From Chitinophaga pinensis (GTDB lineage: Bacteria > Bacteroidota > Bacteroidia > Chitinophagales > Chitinophagaceae): DNA of 10,341 bases. How positions within the stretch are numbered: the stretch's first letter is position 1; the number at the start of each line of letters is the position of its first letter. Of this stretch, positions 1-5,935 are shown one piece after another. The notes beneath the pieces are model-generated. The model saw only the letters and a list, made by a program, of their open reading frames with translations. It was not told where the DNA came from and did not search any database. The translations under genes and the position numbers were made by a program. The DNA lies in NCBI GenBank assembly GCA_943331145.2, contig CALQKL020000059.1, forward strand, positions 1 through 10,341, given 5' to 3'.

Positions 1-99
1 AAAAAGCCAAATAATTAAAAATTTTTCGGCGTTGTGTTAACATTTTTTTTTACTTTTATTCATACTATACGTATTAAGAAATAAATTTTAAATTCAGAC

Positions 100-984
100 A
101 TGAGAAAAATTTTACTAACACTCACCTTGATTTCAGTATTTTTTGTTGCTCAATCTCAGCAATTGCATTTTATGAGTCAATTCTTGCAACACAATACTAT
201 GTACAATCCTGCAGCTGCTGGGATGTCGAACGTTAACAAATTAGGCTTTGCTTACAGAAGCCAGTGGTCTGGTTTCAATGGGCCAAAAACCATTATGCAA
301 TATGGGGATTTCGATTTGCCAAAATATACAACTGGTGTTTCTTATTATTTATACAAAGATGAAACAGGTCCAACTAGTAGAACTGGAGGTCAATTGGCTT
401 TGTCATATCACGTAAAATCTGCCAACAAAAAAAACAAATTGGGCATTGGGTTAGAGATGCGCGGGTTTCAATATGCAGTAGATAAATCAAAATTAGATGT
501 TGGTACAGACCCTGCTCTAGTAGGTGTAAAAAACAAGTTTGCATTTGATGCAGGGTTTGGTGTTTATTTCACCAACGAAAAATTGAGCATAGGTGCAGCA
601 GCTAGTCAGTTGATTGGTGCTAAACTACAATTGACTGATGTGCCAAATACAACATTGGATGGAAGATTATATCGTCATTACAATTTCACGGCAAATTATA
701 AAATACAAACAGGTGAAGATGTTTATGTTGTGCCATTTACATTGGTTCGTTTGATTGAAAACTCACCGACAGAAATAGATTTTGGAGCTAAAGTGGACTA
801 TCAGGATAAGATATGGTGGGCTTTAGATTGGAGGGTAAATCAATTTTGGAGCGTTCAAGCTGGAATGAAATTATTTCAACGTGTAAGAGCTTCTTATTCT
901 TATGATTACTACACATCTCCAATAAACATTTATTCAGACGGTGCACATGAAGTTGGATTACAATTCGACCTTAAGAAAAAATAA
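100..984 (+). CDS. PorP/SprF family type IX secretion-associated outer membrane protein
   Basis: A 294-residue protein of the PorP/SprF family, predicted outer membrane beta-barrels that work with the type IX secretion system (T9SS); SprF is needed to put the adhesin SprB on the cell surface in gliding Flavobacterium. Residues 1-19 form a signal peptide with a hydrophobic core and a cleavage region around AQSQ. Directly after it comes the family's N-terminal signature, with FMSQFLQHNTMYNPAAAG at about 24-41, followed by alternating aromatic and polar strands typical of a barrel and ending DLKKK. Length is normal for the family. The start fits the signal peptide; the upstream sequence is A/T-rich with no Shine-Dalgarno. 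A TACTTTTA at 51-58 with TTG at 32-34 only loosely resembles a Bacteroidota promoter. The next gene starts 46 bp downstream on the same strand with no terminator between, so the two are probably co-transcribed. The family is sure; which T9SS cargo it serves is inferred from the neighbour. Confidence 0.93.
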   Translation: MRKILLTLTLISVFFVAQSQQLHFMSQFLQHNTMYNPAAAGMSNVNKLGFAYRSQWSGFNGPKTIMQYGDFDLPKYTTGVSYYLYKDETGPTSRTGGQLALSYHVKSANKKNKLGIGLEMRGFQYAVDKSKLDVGTDPALVGVKNKFAFDAGFGVYFTNEKLSIGAAASQLIGAKLQLTDVPNTTLDGRLYRHYNFTANYKIQTGEDVYVVPFTLVRLIENSPTEIDFGAKVDYQDKIWWALDWRVNQFWSVQAGMKLFQRVRASYSYDYYTSPINIYSDGAHEVGLQFDLKKK

Positions 985-1030
985 TTCAAATTCAAATCAA
1001 TAAAAAATCAATTTAATAAAGCTACATAAC

Positions 1031-3532
1031 ATGAGAAAGATTCAACTGATCACAATTTTATTTTTAATAGCATTTACTTCAAAAATTAATGCACAAACTG
1101 GTTTCGCGTTTAGCTGTTCAAGAGACACTACTATTGATGGTTGTGTTACACCTTGTATCACATTAAAAGCAAAAATTCCTGATGTACGTTCATCTACAAA
1201 TTCATACGTAATCAATCCATTAACAGGTCCAAACGGATGTTTCAATCCGTATGTAAGCCCTGCTACACCTGGTTCTTCAACTAGTTTAACACAGGATGAT
1301 ACTTATTCTGGTACTGTAACATTGCCATTTCAGTTTCCTTTTTATGATGATGCTGCGTCACCATACAATTCTTTAATCATTAGTTCAAATGGTTTTGTGT
1401 CTTTCGACGTTTCTAAAGCAGGTGCATATTCTCATTACAGCATGACAGCAGGAGATGTACCAGATATCGCTTATGACAAATCTTTGATCATGGGCGTATT
1501 TCATGATATCGATCCATTCTATACTACTTCTCCAACACAACAAATAAAGTATCAAGTTTTGGGTGTTTCACCACACAGAAGATTTGTTGTAAGCTATTAT
1601 AAAGTGCCACAATTCAGCACCACTTGTCAAAACTTAATTGAAAATACCCACCAAATCGTTTTATACGAAGGTTTAGGCATTATCGAAGTTTTTGTATTTA
1701 GTGCAGAACAATGTCCAACTTGGAACCAAGGCAGAAAAATGATTGGATTGCATAACGCCAATAAAGATAAAGGTCTTATGGCTCCTGGAAGAACAGCAGA
1801 AGGTCCAAACTGGGGTGCACGTAACATGAATGAAACATGGCGTTTCGTTCCAGCATCTGGTCCATCTTTATTTCGTGGAGTTGAATTGTATGACTTAAAT
1901 GGCACCTTAATTGCAACAGGAGATACTACAGGTATCGGAAGCAATACATTATCTGTTTCTTTCCCTAATGTTTGTCCACAAGGAAATACAACTTACATCG
2001 TTCGTTCAAAATACGCATCATTCAACAATCCGAATGCATTTATCTACGGGGCGGATACAATTCGAGTAATTTCAAATAATCCATTATCTGCTGCTTATGC
2101 TGCATCAGCTGCATCATGTGCAACTGCAGGAATTGGAACCGTAGCTATTTTTGCTTCAGGAGCTCCAGGTACATTTGAATATTCAGCTGATAATGGAGTA
2201 ACATGGCAAACATCAAATATTTTCAATTTTGCTCCAGGAACATACACCATCAAATTTAGAATTGTTGGTACAACTTGTATCGGAATTAAAACAGTAGTTG
2301 TTACTGCAGATCCAAATTTAGTAGCAGGTACTTACAATATTTCAAACGTACGTTGTAACGGCGGAAGTACAGGATCTATTAATGTTACTGGCCTAAATGG
2401 AACAGGTGTTTTCCAATATTCATTAAATGGAGGAGCTTTCCAATCAAGTGGATTGTTTTCAAATTTAGTAGCAGGAACATATACTGTAACCATCAGAGAT
2501 AATTCAAATTGCGTTAGAGATACAATCATCAATGTAGTTGAACCAACTCCATTAACGGCTCAAGGATTTACTACAAATGCAACTTGTTCTGCTACACCAA
2601 ATGGTTCATTAAACGTAGAAGCAGCAGGTGGTGCAAATGTTTATGAATACAGCATTAATGGCGGCGCATATCAATCATCTCCAAACTTTACAGTTACAAA
2701 CGGAACGTACACTGTTTCTGTAAGAGATTTAAATGGTTGTATTAAGACTTTCTCAAACACCGTAGCACTAACAAATGATTTAAGTGTTCAAACAAGAGTA
2801 GATACCACAATTTGCTTGGGTGGTTCTGTAGAATTAACTACAACAGGAAACGCAGCTACATACTCTTGGTCTGGTGCAGGATTAAGCCCTAATTCTTCAA
2901 TTGCTAGTCCAATTGCTACACCTACTTCATTGGGTGCAACAACATATACATTGCTTGCTACATTAGGACAATGTACAGTTACAAAACGTGTAGTTGTAAG
3001 AACAAACTCACAAATAAATGTAAACGCTGGACAAAACGCAACAATTATTTTAGGAGAATCTGCACAATTGAGTGGAACGGTAACAGGTGCGGGTACATAT
3101 TTATGGACTTCATCACCAGCAGACAATACATTAAGCTCTACAACAATTTTAAACCCAATTGCAACACCAGTAACTACAACAACGTACACATTAACTGCTA
3201 CGAATGTAGCTGGTTGTAATAGCACTGGAAACGTAATCATCACTGTTATTCCTTATTGCATCAAAGTTAAAAATGCATTTACACCAAATGGTGATGGAAT
3301 AAACGATTTTTGGTCTGTATATGGTCAGTTTGATTGTTTGAAAAATGTTACTGTAACTGTATTTAACAGATACGGAAGTAGAATATACTCTAGCAAATCA
3401 TACCGTAATGATTGGAATGGAACTTACAATGGTAAGCCAGTTCCGGATGGTACTTATTATGCTGTAGTAGATTTCCAATTGATTTCAGGAAAGAAAATCA
3501 CGGTTAAATCTGATGTAACCATCATTAGATAA
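1031..3532 (+). CDS. Large T9SS-secreted surface protein with SprB-like repeats and type B (gliding motility-associated) C-terminal sorting domain
   Basis: An 833-residue exported protein. Residues 1-21 are a signal peptide (cleavage after INA). Residues about 90-270 form a beta-rich N-terminal domain with several cysteines that I cannot assign. About 355-580 hold three imperfect repeats of the SprB type; the second and third show C-x-G-(ST), a GxF/YxYSxNGG-(AG)-(FY)QSS core and GTYTVxxRDxxxC (437-505 and 513-580). Two Ig/PKD-like segments follow (586-657, 662-738), each ending in TTTYTLxATxxxxC. The last 90 residues are the T9SS type B sorting domain: NAFTPNGDGINDFW at 748-761, VFNRYGSRIY at 777-786, and W-N-G-x-x-x-G-K-P-V-P-D-G-T-Y-Y at 795-810. 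This tail directs export through T9SS and attachment or release at the surface. It follows a PorP/SprF gene, the usual partner, and is closed by a terminator. A role in adhesion or gliding is inferred; no enzyme domain is seen. Confidence 0.93.
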   Translation: MRKIQLITILFLIAFTSKINAQTGFAFSCSRDTTIDGCVTPCITLKAKIPDVRSSTNSYVINPLTGPNGCFNPYVSPATPGSSTSLTQDDTYSGTVTLPFQFPFYDDAASPYNSLIISSNGFVSFDVSKAGAYSHYSMTAGDVPDIAYDKSLIMGVFHDIDPFYTTSPTQQIKYQVLGVSPHRRFVVSYYKVPQFSTTCQNLIENTHQIVLYEGLGIIEVFVFSAEQCPTWNQGRKMIGLHNANKDKGLMAPGRTAEGPNWGARNMNETWRFVPASGPSLFRGVELYDLNGTLIATGDTTGIGSNTLSVSFPNVCPQGNTTYIVRSKYASFNNPNAFIYGADTIRVISNNPLSAAYAASAASCATAGIGTVAIFASGAPGTFEYSADNGVTWQTSNIFNFAPGTYTIKFRIVGTTCIGIKTVVVTADPNLVAGTYNISNVRCNGGSTGSINVTGLNGTGVFQYSLNGGAFQSSGLFSNLVAGTYTVTIRDNSNCVRDTIINVVEPTPLTAQGFTTNATCSATPNGSLNVEAAGGANVYEYSINGGAYQSSPNFTVTNGTYTVSVRDLNGCIKTFSNTVALTNDLSVQTRVDTTICLGGSVELTTTGNAATYSWSGAGLSPNSSIASPIATPTSLGATTYTLLATLGQCTVTKRVVVRTNSQINVNAGQNATIILGESAQLSGTVTGAGTYLWTSSPADNTLSSTTILNPIATPVTTTTYTLTATNVAGCNSTGNVIITVIPYCIKVKNAFTPNGDGINDFWSVYGQFDCLKNVTVTVFNRYGSRIYSSKSYRNDWNGTYNGKPVPDGTYYAVVDFQLISGKKITVKSDVTIIR

Positions 3533-3551
3533 TCAATCATAAAATAAAATG

Positions 3552-3584
3552 AAAATGCCCTTCAGAAATGAGGGGCATTTTTTT
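3552..3584 (+). terminator. Intrinsic terminator of the PorP/SprF-cargo unit
   Basis: An 11-bp stem pairs 3552-3562 (aaaatgccctt) with 3571-3581 (aggggcatttt), with one G-T pair, around an 8-nt loop, and runs straight into T residues to 3584. It begins 20 bp after the stop codon of the 833-residue protein. The A-rich left arm and T-rich right arm would let it work in both directions, but the only gene pointing into it is the upstream one. Confidence 0.9.
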
Positions 3585-3595
3585 GGGAGGGAGAG

Positions 3596-3658
3596 GAGGT
3601 TTGTGAGGTTTTAGAGGTTTGGTTCAAAAGGTTCAATGAGTTCAATGCGTTCAAAAGG
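3596..3658 (+). repeat. 9-bp-periodic array, element A
   Basis: Seven consecutive 9-bp units without a gap: gaggtttgt, gaggtttta, gaggtttgg, ttcaaaagg, ttcaatgag, ttcaatgcg, ttcaaaagg. The first three and last four form two related subtypes. The array begins just past the terminator of the upstream gene and leads into ttgg and the inverse hairpin module. Confidence 0.85.
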
Positions 3659-3670
3659 TTGGCATTTTCG

Positions 3671-3705
3671 TCTGCCGATGTTGGTGTTTTCACCAATCAT
3701 CAAAG
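3671..3705 (-). repeat. Hairpin module, copy A
   Basis: On the minus strand this is the 35-nt module that starts CTTTGATGA and ends ATCGGCAGA. Its core TTGGTG-AAAA-CACCAA (plus strand 3681-3696) can form a 6-bp stem with a 4-nt loop, and outer GATG/CATC arms extend it by 4 bp with one bulged A. The module recurs, in opposite orientation, at 4402 and 5834. Confidence 0.88.
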
Positions 3706-3724
3706 TAGATATAAAGGCTTAATA

Positions 3725-3813
3725 CACTTCGCTGGTTTAAGGTTTAATGATCTAACGTGGAAGTATTCTCCCTTTGCGACTTTGCTCCTTTGCGTGAAAT
3801 AAAAAACTTCGTG
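3725..3813 (-). repeat. 89-bp inverted repeat, left copy
   Basis: This segment is the exact reverse complement of 4565-4653 over 89 bp, by direct base comparison; weaker similarity extends a further 25 bp or so into 3814-3838. It contains a non-periodic linker (3725-3771) and an 8-bp-periodic run ctttgcga, ctttgctc, ctttgcgt (3772-3795). Together the two copies bracket the MmcQ/YjbR gene. Confidence 0.9.
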
Positions 3814-3838
3814 CCTTCGAGCCTTTGTGTCTTCGTGT
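3807..3838 (-). repeat. 8-bp-periodic array, element A
   Basis: Four uninterrupted octamers on the plus strand: cttcgtgc, cttcgagc, ctttgtgt, cttcgtgt. On the minus strand this is the purine-rich pattern CRCRAAGN, the same as the arrays at 4541-4572 and 5776-5807. Confidence 0.85.
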
Positions 3839-3926
3839 CAAAAAAATCGCGTTTACGCGCATTCGTGTTTCAAATCCTTTGTGTCAATAAATTCCAACAA
3901 AAATTTATAATTCAATTAGCTATAAA

Positions 3927-4256
3927 ATGAATGTAGAAGAAATAAGAGACTTTGCATTAAGCTTAGAAGATGTAACCGAAAGTTTTCCTTTTGGTCCAGA
4001 TACAATTGTGTTTAAAACCAACAACAAAATGTTTTTGCTTTTGCCATTGGATGAGGAGGATTACTTAAAAATAAATGTAAAGTGCAATCCAGAATTGGCT
4101 ATAGAGCTTAGAATACAATATCCAGATTCTGTTTTGCCAGGATATCACATGAATAAGAAACATTGGAATACAGTAGTAATAGATGGATTGTTGCCTTGGA
4201 TGAGCATCAAAGAAATGATTGAGCATTCGTATGGGTTGGTGGGTAAGAGGAGATGA
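3927..4256 (+). CDS. MmcQ/YjbR family protein
   Basis: A 109-residue, soluble, single-domain protein of the MmcQ/YjbR family, which adopts a CyaY-like fold and is often annotated as DNA-binding although its role is not well defined. The N-terminal helix with the family's LPxVxExFPFGP-like pattern is seen as ALSLEDVTESFPFGPDT (about 10-26). It is followed by FKTNNKMFLLL, a KINVKCNPELAIELR stretch, the family hallmark LPGYHMNKKHWNTV (about 69-82), and a C-terminal IKEMIEHSYGLV. Length is normal and no residue looks broken. There is no Shine-Dalgarno. The gene stands alone, with element A upstream and element B downstream, and the 89-bp inverted repeat on both sides. Nothing in the context points to a target or pathway. 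Confidence 0.9.
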   Translation: MNVEEIRDFALSLEDVTESFPFGPDTIVFKTNNKMFLLLPLDEEDYLKINVKCNPELAIELRIQYPDSVLPGYHMNKKHWNTVVIDGLLPWMSIKEMIEHSYGLVGKRR

Positions 4257-4401
4257 GAGAGATGCTGGATGCTGGATTATATTTCGGTCCAATTTGAGTT
4301 TTTGTGTAATAACAAATAATGAATTAAAATAAGGAATAAGGAAGTGGTGTTAGTTTCAAAATTTTACAATTTTAATTCTTACCACAACAAATCTTTTCCT
4401 T

Positions 4402-4436
4402 CTTTGATGATTGGTGAAAACACCCACATCGGCAGA
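4402..4436 (+). repeat. Hairpin module, copy B
   Basis: Plus-strand copy of the 35-nt module found at 3671-3705 and 5834-5867. It differs by one base in the right arm (CACCCA in place of CACCAA at 4421-4426), which breaks one pair of the TTGGTG-AAAA-CACCAA stem. It is followed by the joint cccaacctcttgaac at 4445-4459. Confidence 0.87.
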
Positions 4437-4465
4437 CGAGAATTCCCAACCTCTTGAACATTTTT

Positions 4466-4577
4466 TGTTTCGCGCAAAGCTCGCAAGGTAGCAAAGACGC
4501 AAAGGGGGGGGAAACACAAAGGCACGAAGTTTTTTTGAAACACGAAGGCACAAAGGCGCAAAGACACGAAGTTTTTT
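4466..4577 (+). repeat. Direct repeat, first copy (octamer arrays with G8 tract)
   Basis: 112 bp matching 4668-4777 except for a homopolymer of eight G (4504-4511) against six and one substitution at 4569. Inside are two 8-bp-periodic runs: cgcaaagc, tcgcaagg, tagcaaag, acgcaaag (4473-4504) and cacgaagg, cacaaagg, cgcaaaga, cacgaagt (4541-4572). Confidence 0.9.
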
Positions 4578-4653
4578 ATTTCACGCAAAGGAGCAAAGTC
4601 GCAAAGGGAGAATACTTCCACGTTAGATCATTAAACCTTAAACCAGCGAAGTG
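4565..4653 (+). repeat. 89-bp inverted repeat, right copy
   Basis: Exact reverse complement of 3725-3813. It overlaps the end of the first direct repeat copy, carries three octamer-like units (acgcaaag, gagcaaag, tcgcaaag at 4583-4606), and ends in the linker that contains cttccacgttagatcatta. Confidence 0.9.
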
Positions 4654-4667
4654 TTTTAAACCTTGCT

Positions 4668-4777
4668 TGTTTCGCGCAAAGCTCGCAAGGTAGCAAAGAC
4701 GCAAAGGGGGGAAACACAAAGGCACGAAGTTTTTTTGAAACACGAAGGCACAAAGGCGCAAAGACACGCAGTTTTTT
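4668..4777 (+). repeat. Direct repeat, second copy (octamer arrays with G6 tract)
   Basis: Second copy of 4466-4577, displaced by 202 bp before and 200 bp after the G tract because this copy has six G (4706-4711). The only other difference is C at 4769 in place of A at 4569. Such identity suggests a recent duplication or ongoing gene conversion. Confidence 0.9.
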
Positions 4778-4826
4778 GTATAAAAGGAATAAGCTAGTTA
4801 ATTGAAAATACTTCCAACCTTTTGAA

Positions 4827-4871
4827 CGAAACCTCACAAACCTCTAAAACATCTCGAACGTCTGAAACCTC
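4827..4871 (+). repeat. 9-bp-periodic array, element B
   Basis: Five consecutive 9-bp units: cgaaacctc, acaaacctc, taaaacatc, tcgaacgtc, tgaaacctc. It is the reverse-complement type of the array at 3596-3658 and is preceded by the same joint, ccaaccttttgaac. Its final base is the first base (plus strand) of the stop codon of the hydroxybutyryl-CoA dehydrogenase gene. Confidence 0.85.
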
Positions 4872-5761
4872 TACTTCCCAAACACCTCACTCACCACCAA
4901 TTCCTTACTACCTGGTGTGTATTTATAAAATCCTTCTCCAGATTTTACGCCAAGTTTACCTGCGGTAACCATGTTGGTTAGTAATGGACATGGCGCATAT
5001 TTTGGGTTGCCAAACCCGTCGTGTAATACTTTTAAAATACTATGACAAACATCTAAACCAATGAAATCTGCAAGTTGTAAAGGTCCCATTGGATGAGCCA
5101 TTCCAAGTTTCATTACGGTGTCAATTTCTTCAACCCCTGCAACACCTTCAAATAAACTGATGATTGCTTCATTAATCATTGGCATTAATATTCTGTTGGC
5201 AATAAAACCAGGGTAATCATTTACGGTGCATGGAATTTTCCCCAAGCGTTTACTTAACTCCGTTATGGTACTATTTACTTCTTTTGAAGTAGCATATCCA
5301 TTGATGATTTCAACCAATTTCATAACCGGAACTGGATTCATAAAATGCATGCCGATTACCGATTCTGGACGTTTGGTAACAGATGCAATTTTTGTAATAG
5401 AAATCGAAGATGTATTAGAAGCCAATATGCATCCAACTGGCGCGGCAGCATCCATTTGCTTGAAAATGTCAAGCTTCAACTTTTCATTTTCTGTTGCTGC
5501 TTCTACCACTAAATCTGCATGAGCAACACCATCTGATATAGATGTGTTTGTTTTTATTTTACTTAGCGCTTCTGTTTTCTGATCTTCTGTTAATGTGCCT
5601 TTCGCAACTTGTCTATCGAGGTTTTTAGTGATCGTTACAATCGCTTTTTCCAATTGTGCGGTTTGCACATCAATTAATGTTACATCAAAACCAGTTTGTG
5701 CAAATACATGTGCAATGCCATTCCCCATTGTACCTGCTCCGATTACGCTTATATTTTTCAT
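4871..5761 (-). CDS. 3-hydroxybutyryl-CoA dehydrogenase (NAD-dependent)
   Basis: A 296-residue enzyme that interconverts (S)-3-hydroxybutyryl-CoA and acetoacetyl-CoA in the cytoplasm. The N-terminal Rossmann domain has the dinucleotide motif GAGTMG at 8-13 and an acidic residue at the end of strand 2 (D31), which fits NAD rather than NADP. The catalytic set known from the human enzyme is complete and correctly spaced: S118 (in SNTSS), H139 (in GMHFMNPV), E151 and N189 (in NDYPGFIANR). The C-terminal helical domain includes AHPMGPLQLADFIGLD and ends in the usual GVKSGEGFYKY. Length is typical for the single-domain bacterial form. An acyl-CoA dehydrogenase gene lies upstream on the same strand, 174 bp away across repeat element C. 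Together they would cover two steps of crotonyl-CoA metabolism. No separate promoter was recognised; the octamer array of element C ends 14 bp before the start codon. Commonly called hbd or paaH/fadB-like; the exact pathway is uncertain. Confidence 0.94.
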   Translation of the reverse strand: MKNISVIGAGTMGNGIAHVFAQTGFDVTLIDVQTAQLEKAIVTITKNLDRQVAKGTLTEDQKTEALSKIKTNTSISDGVAHADLVVEAATENEKLKLDIFKQMDAAAPVGCILASNTSSISITKIASVTKRPESVIGMHFMNPVPVMKLVEIINGYATSKEVNSTITELSKRLGKIPCTVNDYPGFIANRILMPMINEAIISLFEGVAGVEEIDTVMKLGMAHPMGPLQLADFIGLDVCHSILKVLHDGFGNPKYAPCPLLTNMVTAGKLGVKSGEGFYKYTPGSKELVVSEVFGK

Positions 5762-5775
5762 ATTGTTTTTTTTAA

Positions 5776-5807
5776 CACGAAGTCACTAAGACACTAAGGC
5801 ACGAAGT
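5776..5807 (+). repeat. 8-bp-periodic array, element C
   Basis: Four gapless octamers: cacgaagt, cactaaga, cactaagg, cacgaagt. Same CACNAAGN pattern as the octamer arrays of elements A and B. It lies in the leader of the hydroxybutyryl-CoA dehydrogenase gene. Confidence 0.85.
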
Positions 5808-5833
5808 GAAAACGTTTTCAATTTCATTTTTTT

Positions 5834-5867
5834 CTTTGATGATTGGTGAAAACACCAACATCGGCAG
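5834..5867 (+). repeat. Hairpin module, copy C
   Basis: Third copy of the module, with the intact TTGGTG-AAAA-CACCAA core at 5843-5858 and outer GATG/CATC arms. It is followed by cctaaccttttgaac (5876-5890) and gaaacc, the joint and the beginning of a 9-bp unit; the 9-bp array itself is not extended here. Confidence 0.88.
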
Positions 5868-5902
5868 CTGAAAATCCTAACCTTTTGAACGAAACCGCTT
5901 TA

Positions 5903-5928
5903 TAAGGGTTGAAAATGTTCAACCCTTA
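5903..5928 (-). terminator. Strong hairpin just past the acyl-CoA dehydrogenase stop, possible terminator
   Basis: A perfect 11-bp stem pairs 5903-5913 with 5918-5928 (taagggttgaa / ttcaaccctta) around a 4-nt loop. It starts 7 bp after the stop codon of the gene on the minus strand. The minus-strand sequence after the stem is TAAAGCGG, not a run of T, so it may be a weak terminator, a transcript-stabilising 3' hairpin, or an inserted repeat part. Confidence 0.5.
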
Positions 5929-5935
5929 CACACAC

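Larger units (their letters stand above)
3533..3926. other. Intergenic region holding terminator and repeat element A
   Basis: 394 bp without a credible gene. After the terminator it consists almost wholly of one mosaic repeat element (about 3596-3838). Read along the plus strand it has a 9-bp-periodic array, the inverse of the hairpin module, a linker, and 8-bp-periodic pyrimidine-rich arrays. The remaining 3839-3926 contains a short CGCG-TTTA-CGCG palindrome (3848-3859), three more octamer-like units (3861-3884) and an A/T-rich leader to the next gene. No clear promoter was seen. Confidence 0.8.
4257..4870. other. Intergenic region dominated by compound repeat element B
   Basis: 614 bp without a credible gene. 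It starts with a short tandem (gatgctggatgctgg, 4262-4276) and about 120 bp of A/T-rich unique sequence. From 4402 it is nearly continuous repeat: hairpin module, 14-15 bp joint (4445-4459), a 112-bp direct repeat copy, the 89-bp inverted repeat copy, a second direct repeat copy, the joint again (4814-4827) and a 9-bp array that reaches the stop codon of the next gene. Open frames of 63-80 codons exist on both strands, but they are translations of the arrays (runs such as FVPLCFPPLRLC) and I do not regard them as genes. Confidence 0.82.

Noticed and set aside
1627..1944. 105-codon open frame on the minus strand inside the cargo gene
   Set aside because: Antisense to a confident coding region, with no recognisable motif or start context.
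2788..3243. 151-codon open frame on the minus strand inside the T9SS cargo gene
   Set aside because: It lies opposite the Thr/Val-rich Ig-like repeats of a well-supported gene; the valine-rich translation is what such codon bias produces on the opposite strand.
3725..4653. Possible insertion sequence or composite transposon with 89-bp terminal inverted repeats
   Set aside because: The only gene inside is MmcQ/YjbR, with no transposase. The repeats are internal parts of larger mosaic elements and not outer ends, and no target duplication was seen.
4356..4837. Overlapping open frames of 63-80 codons on both strands in the repeat region
   Set aside because: Their translations only reflect the octamer arrays and direct repeats, they overlap one another in several frames, and none resembles a protein family. 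Such frames are a known source of spurious gene calls.
3596..4871. Possible CRISPR array
   Set aside because: Repeats are 8 or 9 bp in gapless tandem, with no constant 25-40 bp repeat separated by unique spacers and no cas gene nearby.
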